The notes beneath the pieces are model-generated. The model did no database searches. It saw only the letters and a list, made by a program, of their open reading frames with translations, and was not told the origin of the DNA. 10,019 nucleotides of DNA from NCBI GenBank assembly GCA_948999435.1, contig CARJCM010000040.1, forward strand, positions 1-10,019, in the 5' to 3' direction. Positions 1-6,020 of the stretch are shown here, piece by piece (position 1 is the first letter of the stretch; each line of letters opens with the position of its first letter). The translations under genes were made by a program, and so were the position numbers. Source of the stretch: an uncultured Bacilli bacterium. Its GTDB lineage: Bacteria; Bacillota_I; Bacilli_A; RF39; UBA660.

Positions 1-1411
1 AAGTTTGCTTGCTAAGTTTTTAAGTATTGATTTTTCTAAAAATAAAAGTTTGTTTTATATGAAGTGTCCTAAATATTTAAAAATTGATAAAATATTATAT
101 TTACTTACTACTGATAAAGATAAAGCTAATTTTTTAGTAGATACTTTTCCGTATTTTAATGATGATTTTTATCTTAAATATGATGGTTATGATTTTTATA
201 AACATTCCCTTGTAATTGGTTCTAGTGGAAGTGGTAAATCAAAATTTTTAGCTAAATTAATATATGATGTTTGTAATGAAAAAAATGATAGATATAAAGT
301 TGTTCTTATTGATCCACATGATTCTTTAAAAAAAGACTTATGGCAAATAGATAATTCACAAGTAATAGATTTTAAACAGGAAAGTGATAGTATTCAACTT
401 TTTAAAAGTAATTTAAATGAAATAAATGCAACTGTAGAACTTACTTTATCTTTATTTAGTACTTTAATTGATAATTATAATAGTAAACTAGAAAGAGTCT
501 TAAGATTCTCTACTTATATACTTATTTCGGATAATTCATTTTCTTTTTTAAATCTTAGAAAATTACTATTAGATTTGGATTATCGAAATATGTTAGTTTC
601 TAAATTAAAAAAGCAAGTGGCGCCATCTGTTTTAACTTTTTTCTTAAATGATTTTAATGAAATTAAAAATCAGTATTATGGTGATGCTATAGCGCCTCTA
701 ATCGCTTTTATTGATGAAATGCAAATGGTACCAGTTTTTAATTTAGAAAATGTAGATAATGATGTTTTTAATACTTTACAAAATAATATTTTAACAATTT
801 TTTCTTTAAATAGATTAAATTTGGGAGATAAAGTTATAAAAACAATTTCAGGTTTTATTTTACAACAAATATTTTTAATCGCCCAAACTGGTAGTATTAA
901 AGAACATTTAATTGTGGTTATTGATGAGGTATCTATTTTAGAAAATCCTATTTTAGCAAGATTTTTGTCAGAAATGCGTAAATTTAATGTTTCAGTAATT
1001 TTAGCTTGTCAGTATTTTCATCAGATTAGTGATAATTTAAGGGAAGCTATACTTGCTAATACTAATAATTATTATTTGTTTAAAGTTTCTAAAACTGATG
1101 CCTTAATTCTTAATGATAATTTAGATATAAAGTTAGAAAATAGTGATAACGATGATGATAAAATTAATTTTTTAACTAATTTGAAAGCACGAGAATGTTT
1201 GATACAAATTAGTAAAAATGGAACTAATTATCCAATGTTTAAGGCTAAAACTATGGACTTTTTTGTTCCAGAATATAAGAAAGTAAAAAATAAAAATGTA
1301 AAAGATAAAATATCAGAAGAAAAATTTAAATTTGATTTTAAAGTAGAAAATGTTGATATCCATGAAGTAATGAAAAATGTTAGTACTAGTAGAAAGAGTG
1401 ATTTAAAATGA
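1..1411 (+). CDS. HerA/VirD4-like (DUF87-type) P-loop ATPase, 5'-truncated by window edge
   Basis: The reading frame is open from the left edge; the first possible start is a TTG at 5 with no visible ribosome site, so the gene almost certainly begins upstream. Numbering from that TTG, there is a Walker A motif GSSGSGKS at residues 72-79, a strand with IDPHD at 102-106, a Walker B strand VVIDE at 304-308, and an ILACQ strand at 332-336 followed by an ANTNNYY stretch. This layout (P-loop, IDPH strand after about 30 residues, late Walker B, Gln-bearing strand) is that of hexameric DNA- or protein-pumping ATPases of the HerA/FtsK/VirD4/TraG group. Membership in the group is a family-based call; the substrate is unknown. 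The last 50 residues are lysine-rich and charged. It ends in TGA within ATGA, overlapping the next gene by 4 nt, so the two products are probably made together. A conjugation coupling protein, a packaging motor or a defence HerA are all possible. Confidence 0.75.
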   Translation, partial: SLLAKFLSIDFSKNKSLFYMKCPKYLKIDKILYLLTTDKDKANFLVDTFPYFNDDFYLKYDGYDFYKHSLVIGSSGSGKSKFLAKLIYDVCNEKNDRYKVVLIDPHDSLKKDLWQIDNSQVIDFKQESDSIQLFKSNLNEINATVELTLSLFSTLIDNYNSKLERVLRFSTYILISDNSFSFLNLRKLLLDLDYRNMLVSKLKKQVAPSVLTFFLNDFNEIKNQYYGDAIAPLIAFIDEMQMVPVFNLENVDNDVFNTLQNNILTIFSLNRLNLGDKVIKTISGFILQQIFLIAQTGSIKEHLIVVIDEVSILENPILARFLSEMRKFNVSVILACQYFHQISDNLREAILANTNNYYLFKVSKTDALILNDNLDIKLENSDNDDDKINFLTNLKARECLIQISKNGTNYPMFKAKTMDFFVPEYKKVKNKNVKDKISEEKFKFDFKVENVDIHEVMKNVSTSRKSDLK

Positions 1412-2103
1412 AAGAAAAAGATTTAAAAGAAATTGCTAATAAAATATTTCAAGCAGTTTTTAATGTAGATAATGTTTTGGAAATTAAAGAAATAAAGGAT
1501 AAGTTTGCTTTTGATATAAAACTTCCTTTAGAAGTAACTGATTCTTTAACAGGTGAGGTTACTTATGCTTCGAGTATTAATTCTAAAAAGTTTATTACTA
1601 ATCAAAATATGATGAAAAAAGATGAAGAAGAAGGGTGGATGATTCCTAAAAAAGAAGTTCATACCTTAAAAGAATTACTTGAGATATGGGATAGTATAAA
1701 TTATACTACTACAGAAAGAGTATATAATTCTTCTAATGTTTTAATGAGTGATCCAATTTATAATTCATCTAATGTCTATAACTCGACTGATTGTAGTAAA
1801 GTAGATAGAGTAATGTTTTGTGATGGTATTCATAATTCATGTTATACAATCGCTTCTCAGAGAAGTAATACTGTTAATTATTCAATTAGAGTAGATGATT
1901 CTAATACTGTAACTAATTCTTATAATGTTATTTGTTCGGCTCGTATTAGTAATTCATTCTTTATTCAAGATTGTAGTGATTTGTTTGAATGTATATTTTG
2001 TAGTCATATTTCTAATAAAGAATATTGTATTAGTAATATGCAATTTACAAAAGAAGAATATTATTTTTTAAAAGATAAAATAATAGAATGGATTCTTTCT
2101 TAA
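1408..2103 (+). CDS. Hypothetical protein with six-residue Ser/Asn/Cys repeats (predicted beta-solenoid)
   Basis: I do not recognise a named family. The 231-residue protein has two parts. Residues 1-105 form a charged alpha/beta-like domain with no motif I can assign. Residues 106-205 are built of hexads in which the third position is usually Ser or Cys and the sixth Val, Ile or Leu (for example YNSSNV, LMSDPI, YNSSNV, then TNSYNV, ICSARI, SNSFFI). One three-residue phase shift occurs near residue 154. Seven cysteines lie in the repeats (129, 138, 145, 176, 189, 195, 198) and an eighth at 207. The tail CSHISNKEYCISN followed by FTKEEY resembles, from memory, the end of Cys-rich repeat proteins found in phages and candidate-phyla genomes. 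There is no signal peptide or membrane segment. The ATG overlaps the ATPase stop by 4 nt, indicating a shared mRNA and probably a shared pathway. The solenoid fold is inference from periodicity. Confidence 0.8.
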   Translation: MKEKDLKEIANKIFQAVFNVDNVLEIKEIKDKFAFDIKLPLEVTDSLTGEVTYASSINSKKFITNQNMMKKDEEEGWMIPKKEVHTLKELLEIWDSINYTTTERVYNSSNVLMSDPIYNSSNVYNSTDCSKVDRVMFCDGIHNSCYTIASQRSNTVNYSIRVDDSNTVTNSYNVICSARISNSFFIQDCSDLFECIFCSHISNKEYCISNMQFTKEEYYFLKDKIIEWILS

Positions 2104-2156
2104 GAAATAGTTTTATAAAAAATTATGTTAAATAAGTATTTTTAATCTAATCTATA

Positions 2157-2165
2157 TGTTATAAT
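2157..2165 (+). promoter_or_regulatory. Extended -10 promoter of the liaF-like operon
   Basis: TGTTATAAT matches the extended -10 consensus TGnTATAAT exactly. No convincing -35 box lies 16-18 nt upstream (the region reads TATTTT), which is tolerated when the TGn extension is present. Transcription would start near 2172, leaving a very short leader to the ATG at 2189. The 85-nt spacer after the repeat-protein gene holds no clear terminator, so read-through from the upstream pair is also possible. Confidence 0.55.
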
Positions 2166-2188
2166 TATCTTGAGTTAGGAGAAGATTT

Positions 2189-2833
2189 ATGAAAAGCAAA
2201 AGTAGTATGTTTTGGGGATTAATTCTTATTGTAGTGGGAGTTTTATTCTTAGGCAATAATTTAAATTGGTGGGATATTAATATATTCTTTGATGGTTGGT
2301 GGAGTTTATTTATAATAATTCCTTCTATTTATGGACTCTTTGATGGTACTAGTAGAGGAGGCTCACTCATAAGTTTAACTGTTGGTGTTTTATTATTACT
2401 AGCAGCTCAAGATATTATTGATTATGGTATGATTTGGAAAATACTTGTTCCAATTATCATTATCGTTATTGGTTTATCTTTAATATTTAATAATGGTAAA
2501 AAGAAAAAAATGGATAAAAATGCTAAAGAGTATATCGCTGTTTTTTCGGGAGTAGATGAAAATATAAAAGAACTTGTTAGTGATTTTAAAGCTATATCAC
2601 TTTTTGGAAGTGTAGAACTTGATTTAAGAAAAGCTAAAATTGATAAAGATATTTATATTGAAGCTGTAACTATATTTGGTGGTATTGATATAAAAATCCC
2701 CGATAATGTAAAATTACAAGTTAGTGGAATACCTATTTTTGGTGGGGTAGAAAATAAATATAAAGATGAAGAAGGAAATGCTACAATTACTATTCATTAT
2801 ACTTGTATATTCGGTGGTATAGATTTATTATAA
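2189..2833 (+). CDS. LiaF-like four-TM cell-envelope stress protein
   Basis: The 214-residue protein has four hydrophobic segments at about residues 8-23, 37-51, 57-73 and 82-100, then a KKKK stop-transfer stretch and a soluble domain. The N-terminal part with LGNNLNWW is typical of the LiaF/LiaI transmembrane domain. The C-terminal domain repeats a beta motif, seen as VFSGVD (118), LFGSVEL (138), IFGGIDIKIP (162), IFGGVENK (183) and IFGGIDLL (207), which is the signature of the LiaF C-terminal (DUF2154-like) domain. In Bacillus, LiaF holds the LiaS sensor kinase in check until the cell wall is attacked. No liaS or liaR lies next to this gene, so its partner is elsewhere or its role differs. 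The start is set by AGGAGAAG at 2177-2184. It is first in a tight cluster: its stop is 8 nt before the Nudix ATG. Confidence 0.8.
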   Translation: MKSKSSMFWGLILIVVGVLFLGNNLNWWDINIFFDGWWSLFIIIPSIYGLFDGTSRGGSLISLTVGVLLLLAAQDIIDYGMIWKILVPIIIIVIGLSLIFNNGKKKKMDKNAKEYIAVFSGVDENIKELVSDFKAISLFGSVELDLRKAKIDKDIYIEAVTIFGGIDIKIPDNVKLQVSGIPIFGGVENKYKDEEGNATITIHYTCIFGGIDLL

Positions 2834-2841
2834 GGCTTTTT

Positions 2842-3369
2842 ATGGAAGAATTATTTGATGTTTATACGAGAGATGGCGAATATATAGGAGTTAAAAACAA
2901 ATCTATATGTCATAGTGAAAAACCTGGTTTTTATCATAAACCTGTTTGGATTTGGATAATTAATAGTAATAATGATATCTTAGTTCAAAAAAGAGCTGCT
3001 AGTAAAAAGAATAATCCTAATAAATGGGATATTCCAAGTGCAGGACATATTATATCTGGTGAGACTCCTATACAAGGAGCGATTAGAGAAACTTATGAAG
3101 AATTAGGAGTAATAACTAAAGAGCAAGATTATAAATTTATTAGTGAATATATTTATGATGATTCTTTTGAAATAGCACAGATTTATTTAATGAAAAAAGA
3201 TTTAGATATTTCAAAATTAAAATTACAAGAAGAGGAAGTAGCAGAAGTTAAATGGGTAAATTATGCTGACTTTAAAAATTTATTTTATTCTGATGAATTT
3301 GTACCTTTTAATGATGAATATAAAAAGTTTGTTTTAGATTTGTTTGATAATACTTTTAAATTAAAATAG
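2842..3369 (+). CDS. Nudix hydrolase
   Basis: A 175-residue protein with a complete Nudix box, GX5EX7REUXEEXGU, from G68 to V90: G68, E74, R82-E83, E86-E87, G89. These acidic residues bind the divalent metals that catalyse hydrolysis of a nucleoside diphosphate linked to another group. WDIPSAGH just before the box and the N-terminal YTRDGEYIG are reminiscent of the YfcD/isopentenyl-diphosphate-isomerase-like branch, but the substrate cannot be read from the sequence. I chose the ATG at 2842 over an in-frame ATG at 2803. It has AAGG at 2832-2835 six nt upstream and starts 8 nt after the liaF-like stop, whereas the earlier start would overlap that gene by 31 nt and add a 13-residue leader with no Nudix counterpart. 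The third gene follows within 15 nt, so all three are probably cotranscribed. Confidence 0.85.
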   Translation: MEELFDVYTRDGEYIGVKNKSICHSEKPGFYHKPVWIWIINSNNDILVQKRAASKKNNPNKWDIPSAGHIISGETPIQGAIRETYEELGVITKEQDYKFISEYIYDDSFEIAQIYLMKKDLDISKLKLQEEEVAEVKWVNYADFKNLFYSDEFVPFNDEYKKFVLDLFDNTFKLK

Positions 3370-3383
3370 ATTTGGTGATTAAT

Positions 3384-3737
3384 ATGAGTTTGTATGATAA
3401 ATATTTTTCATTTACAATGTTAATTATTATAATAACAAGAGTGGTAGTATATATATTTAATAAACCTAGTCCAACTATAAAAAATTTTAGAACTCATCAT
3501 TGGATGTTCGGATTATTATTTACAATACTACTTTTTAGTATATCTAATTATTATACTAACATATATTTGTTGGCAATAAGTACAGGTGTATTTTTAGACG
3601 AAATAGGGTTTATTATAATGAGAGGGAAAAATCATGATGATAACTATAGCCCTAAATCTTTTATGATATTGCTGATATTTATTCTTCTTTTATTTATCTT
3701 TAGAGAAAATATTGTTGATATATATATAAATATTTAA
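3384..3737 (+). CDS. Small four-helix membrane protein with R-x-H-H-W and L-D-E-I motifs
   Basis: No named family is assigned. The 117-residue protein is mostly hydrophobic, with likely membrane segments at residues 8-25, 40-54, 58-79 and 92-108. Polar residues sit at helix ends in a pattern that looks conserved rather than random: R36-T-H38-H39-W40 before the second segment, L71-D72-E73-I74 within the third, and D87-N-Y-S-P before the fourth. From memory, small uncharacterised membrane proteins in archaea and bacteria share an HH-W-G plus D-E pattern. A metal-binding or enzymatic role is therefore possible but unproven. The ATG at 3384 has GGTGAT at 3374-3379 as its ribosome site; the in-frame TTG at 3372 and GTG at 3375 overlap that site and are rejected. 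It is the last gene of the liaF-like/Nudix cluster and is followed by a terminator. Confidence 0.65.
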   Translation: MSLYDKYFSFTMLIIIITRVVVYIFNKPSPTIKNFRTHHWMFGLLFTILLFSISNYYTNIYLLAISTGVFLDEIGFIIMRGKNHDDNYSPKSFMILLIFILLLFIFRENIVDIYINI

Positions 3738-3754
3738 AAGAATATTTTTGCAAT

Positions 3755-3787
3755 AAAAAACTATTCAAATTAGAATAGCTTTTTTTA
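3755..3787. terminator. Bidirectional intrinsic terminator between the membrane-protein gene and rpsD
   Basis: CTATTC (3761-3766) pairs with GAATAG (3773-3778) around an AAATTA loop. A six-A run lies to the left and a seven-T run (3780-3786) to the right, with one unpaired base at 3779. Read on either strand this gives a hairpin followed by U residues. It lies 1 nt beyond the rpsD stop and 17 nt beyond the membrane-protein stop, so it can serve both convergent genes. Confidence 0.8.
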
Positions 3788-4390
3788 TTATCTGTTGTAG
3801 AATTCAACGATTAATGATTCGTTAATCTCTTGGTTAAGTTCGCTTCTTTCTGGATATCTTACATATGTACCAGTCATTTTGTTTTTATCAAATTCAACGA
3901 AAGCTGGTAATGTAGCTTTACCTTCAAGACTTGCTCTAATAGCTGGATGGTCTAAAGAAGTTTCTTTAACTGAAATAACATCTCCTGGCTTACAAGAGTA
4001 AGAAGGGATATCTACTTTAGTACCATTAACTAATATATGTCCATGATTAACAACTTGTCTTGCACCACGTCTAGTGTTTGAAAGTCCCATACGGTAAACT
4101 ACATTGTCTAAACGAGATTCAAGAAGTTTTAACATATTTTCGCCAGCTACACCTTTCATTTTAGAGGCACGGTTGAATAATCTATGGAATTGTTTTTCAT
4201 TTAATCCATACATAATTCTTACTTTTTGCTTTTCTTGTAATTGAACACCATATTCACTTAATTTTTTACGTCTGTCATTTCCATGTTGTCCTGGAGCATA
4301 TGGTCTTCTAGCTAAATCTTTACCATTTTCTAAAGTAGAAAAGTTAAGTCGACGAGATTTTTTATAAGCTGGACCTGTATATCTTGCCAT
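3788..4390 (-). CDS. rpsD: 30S ribosomal protein S4
   Basis: S4 binds 16S rRNA early in assembly of the small subunit and helps decoding accuracy. The 200-residue product has the usual bacterial length. It begins MARYTGPAYKKSRRL and carries RRPYAPGQHG (29-38), the LLESRLDNVVYRMG entry into the S4 RNA-binding domain (about 90-155), and VNHGHILVNG (114-123). The N-terminus lacks the four zinc-binding cysteines found in some S4 proteins; the only cysteine is C133, so this is the zinc-independent form. The start is set by GAAAGGAG (complement of 4398-4405). It is monocistronic, divergent from recA and ends against a bidirectional terminator. A structured leader between promoter and start suggests feedback control by S4 itself, as known in Bacillus. 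Confidence 0.98.
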   Translation of the reverse strand: MARYTGPAYKKSRRLNFSTLENGKDLARRPYAPGQHGNDRRKKLSEYGVQLQEKQKVRIMYGLNEKQFHRLFNRASKMKGVAGENMLKLLESRLDNVVYRMGLSNTRRGARQVVNHGHILVNGTKVDIPSYSCKPGDVISVKETSLDHPAIRASLEGKATLPAFVEFDKNKMTGTYVRYPERSELNQEINESLIVEFYNR

Positions 4391-4548
4391 TTATATTCTC
4401 CTTTCTATTAATCTAAATACAAAGGATACTTTAAATATTATATAGGGAGTTTAGTTAAGTAATTTCTTTAGGGCAGTCCTAAATACTTTTACACCATTTT
4501 GGTATTAAACACGTTATATAAATTTAAAGCACTGCCATGTACTTGCAC
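4391..4548 (-). ncRNA. Structured rpsD leader, probable S4-binding autoregulatory element
   Basis: The transcribed leader is about 155 nt. In the RNA (minus strand), GGCAGU at 4536-4531 can pair with ACUGCC at 4477-4472. After a small internal loop, UAAAU at 4526-4522 pairs with AUUUA at 4484-4480. Enclosed by this long-range stem is a hairpin of six pairs, AUACCA (4505-4500) with UGGUGU (4496-4491) and an AAA loop. An unusual share of the few G and C bases of this AT-rich spacer is in these arms, which argues for a real structure. Autogenous control of rpsD by S4 through its leader is established in Bacillus subtilis; that this RNA does the same is inference from position and structure. Confidence 0.6.
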
Positions 4549-4553
4549 ATATA

Positions 4554-4581
4554 ATTATACACAAATTTTGTTATATGTCAA
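4554..4581 (-). promoter_or_regulatory. rpsD promoter
   Basis: On the minus strand, TTGACA (complement of 4576-4581) and TATAAT (complement of 4554-4559) are both perfect consensus boxes with a 16-nt spacer. The predicted start lies near 4547, giving a leader of about 155 nt before the rpsD ATG. Confidence 0.85.
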
Positions 4582-4685
4582 ATTAATTATATGAAAAAAA
4601 CTAGTTTTCTTGACTAGGTGTTATATAAAAAAATGAAGTATTATTATTTTGTCTATTATTTCCACAGAAAAATAGTTAATTTCTT
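4582..4685. other. Central part of the rpsD-recA divergent spacer, no gene seen
   Basis: This stretch between the leftward rpsD promoter and the first rightward promoter is very AT-rich and has no plausible coding frame. It holds a perfect 12-bp palindrome AAAACTAGTTTT (4597-4608), a second CTAG at 4613-4616, and a weak hairpin with arms CTATT and AATAG around 4652-4674. None of these can be assigned a function from sequence alone; they are possible regulator sites. Confidence 0.4.
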
Positions 4686-4714
4686 TTGATATTAAAGTTT
4701 TGGCATGGTATAAT
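4686..4714 (+). promoter_or_regulatory. Upstream recA promoter (P2)
   Basis: TTGATA (4686-4691), a 17-nt spacer and TATAAT (4709-4714) with a TGG extension make a near-consensus sigma-A promoter. It would start transcription near 4721, about 115 nt before recA and about 80 nt upstream of the second promoter. No terminator or ORF lies between, so it most likely gives a longer recA mRNA. Confidence 0.7.
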
Positions 4715-4752
4715 ATTGGCAGTTAGTGTGAAGTTAATAAAAAGAAAAAATA

Positions 4753-4766
4753 CGAATAAACATTTG
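4753..4766. promoter_or_regulatory. Degenerate SOS-box-like site at the recA -35
   Basis: CGAATAAACATTTG matches 7 of the 10 fixed positions of the Firmicutes LexA box CGAAC-N4-GTTCG and overlaps the -35 box of the main recA promoter, where a repressor would act. The mismatches include both central positions, so LexA binding is uncertain. Confidence 0.25.
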
Positions 4767-4792
4767 ACATACATATATTTGGATGTTATAAT
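4764..4792 (+). promoter_or_regulatory. Main recA promoter (P1), full consensus
   Basis: TTGACA (4764-4769), exactly 17 nt, then TATAAT (4787-4792) preceded by TGT: a perfect sigma-A promoter with an extended -10. Transcription should start near 4799, about 36 nt before the recA ATG. Confidence 0.9.
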
Positions 4793-4804
4793 TGAATTGT
4801 TCAA
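4792..4804. promoter_or_regulatory. Inverted repeat at the recA transcription start
   Basis: TTGAA-TTG-TTCAA is a perfect 5+5 bp inverted repeat that touches the end of the -10 box and covers the predicted start. Its position suits a repressor operator. The half-site spacing does not match the known GAAC-N4-GTTC LexA box, so the binding protein, if any, is unknown. Confidence 0.35.
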
Positions 4805-4834
4805 GAAGATATTAAATTAAGGAAGGTATTAAAA

Positions 4835-5881
4835 ATGAAACAAGTTAAAGATGAAAAGAATAAAGATAAAGCATTAGAACAAGTTTTAGCTGATATAGAA
4901 AAACAATTTGGTGCTGGGGCAATTATGAAATTAGGTAGTGAAGAACATACTAAAGTAGAAGTTACTTCAAGTGGTTCTTTAGCTCTTGATATAGCTTTAG
5001 GAGTAGGTGGATTTCCTAAAGGAAGAATTATTGAAATATATGGACCTGAATCAAGTGGTAAAACAACTATTGCTTTACAAGCGATAGCAGAAGTTCAAAA
5101 AAAAGGTGGTAGAGCTGCTTTTATTGATGCTGAACATGCACTTGATCCAGTTTATGCGAAAGCTTTAGGAGTAGATATAAATGAACTTTTATTGTCACAA
5201 CCTGATACTGGAGAACAAGCTTTAGAAATATGTGAAGCTTTAGTTAGAAGTGAAGCGGTTAGTATTGTAGTAATTGACTCTGTAGCAGCTTTAGTTCCAC
5301 AAGCAGAAATTGATGGAGAAATGGGGGATAGCCACGTTGGCCTTCAAGCAAGACTTATGAGTCAAGCTCTAAGAAAACTTGGAGGAACAATTAATAAAAC
5401 AAAAACAACAGCTATTTTTATTAATCAACTTCGTGAAAAAGTGGGAGTTATGTTTGGAAATCCTGAGACAACTCCAGGTGGTAGAGCTTTGAAGTTTTAC
5501 GCTACAATTCGTTTAGACATAAGAAGAGCAGAGCAAATTAAACAAGGAGACCAAATCGTTGGAAATAAAACAAATATTAAAGTTGTTAAAAATAAAGTAG
5601 CGCCACCATTTAAAACAGCATCAGTTGATATTATGTATGGAGAAGGTATTTCTCGTGAAGGAGAAATAATTGATATAGCATCTTCTCTTGGAATACTTGA
5701 TAAAAGTGGAGCTTGGTATGCTTATAATGGAGAGAAAATAGGTCAAGGAAAAGAAAATGTTAAACTTTATTTAAAAGAACATACTGACTTATATAGTGAA
5801 CTTGATGAAAAAGTGCGTGCCCATTATGGATTTAGGGATAGTAAAACACCAACTAAATCTAAAAGTGATGATGAAAATTAG
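4835..5881 (+). CDS. recA: Recombinase RecA
   Basis: RecA coats single-stranded DNA with ATP, pairs it with a homologous duplex, and in many bacteria triggers LexA self-cleavage. The 348-residue length is normal. Visible motifs: Walker A GPESSGKT (70-77), FIDAEHALD (97-105) with E100 as the catalytic glutamate, Walker B VVIDS (145-149), and the DNA-binding L2 segment from FINQLRE (195) to TTPGGRAL (212-219). The tail is acidic (KSDDEN), as in most RecA proteins. The start follows AAGGAAGG at 4819-4826. It has two promoters, is divergent from rpsD, and ends in its own terminator. rny follows, an adjacency common in Firmicutes, but is separately promoted here. Confidence 0.99.
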   Translation: MKQVKDEKNKDKALEQVLADIEKQFGAGAIMKLGSEEHTKVEVTSSGSLALDIALGVGGFPKGRIIEIYGPESSGKTTIALQAIAEVQKKGGRAAFIDAEHALDPVYAKALGVDINELLLSQPDTGEQALEICEALVRSEAVSIVVIDSVAALVPQAEIDGEMGDSHVGLQARLMSQALRKLGGTINKTKTTAIFINQLREKVGVMFGNPETTPGGRALKFYATIRLDIRRAEQIKQGDQIVGNKTNIKVVKNKVAPPFKTASVDIMYGEGISREGEIIDIASSLGILDKSGAWYAYNGEKIGQGKENVKLYLKEHTDLYSELDEKVRAHYGFRDSKTPTKSKSDDEN

Positions 5882-5902
5882 AATCAGAATGGTTCTTTTT
5901 TT
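5880..5902 (+). terminator. recA terminator
   Basis: AGAATC (5880-5885) pairs with GGTTCT (5891-5896, including a G-U pair) around an AGAAT loop, followed by a run of T to 5902. The left arm overlaps the last two bases of the recA TAG stop codon. Confidence 0.75.
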
Positions 5903-5942
5903 CTTTTGATTTAAATTAAACTTAATAAATTTTAATTTTTCC

Positions 5943-5971
5943 TTGCTTAATCTAAAAATAACATTTATAAT
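5943..5971 (+). promoter_or_regulatory. rny promoter
   Basis: TTGCTT (5943-5948) and a perfect TATAAT (5966-5971) are 17 nt apart. The predicted start near 5978 gives a leader of about 43 nt. With the recA terminator upstream, this makes rny an independent unit. Confidence 0.65.
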
Positions 5972-6020
5972 TGAGGTATAGGTAGTTAAACTATGCTATC
6001 AAAAGTAAGGAGATTTTAAA

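Noticed and set aside
5..7. TTG as the true start of the ATPase
   Set aside because: The frame is open to the window edge and only four bases precede it; relatives have long regions before the P-loop, so the gene most likely begins upstream.
1408..1411. TGA read as tryptophan (Mycoplasma code)
   Set aside because: Tryptophan is TGG at conserved positions throughout, and this TGA sits in a classic ATGA start/stop overlap.
1723..2022. DNA-level tandem repeat or CRISPR array in the repeat-protein gene
   Set aside because: The repetition is at the protein level (hexads); the DNA units are divergent and there are no regular spacers.
2104..2156. Terminator after the repeat-protein gene
   Set aside because: Only A/T-only short palindromes such as TTTTATAAAA are present; no stable stem followed by a T tract.
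2803..2841. Longer Nudix start at the ATG at 2803
   Set aside because: It would overlap the liaF-like gene by 31 nt and adds a leader with no family counterpart; the ATG at 2842 has a ribosome site at the right distance.
3372..3383. TTG or GTG starts of the small membrane protein
   Set aside because: They overlap the GGTGAT ribosome site that serves the ATG at 3384.
4524..4550. Eight-codon leader peptide (MCKYMAVL) at the start of the rpsD leader
   Set aside because: Its ATG lies at or before the predicted transcription start, has no ribosome site, and the same bases are better explained as a pairing arm.
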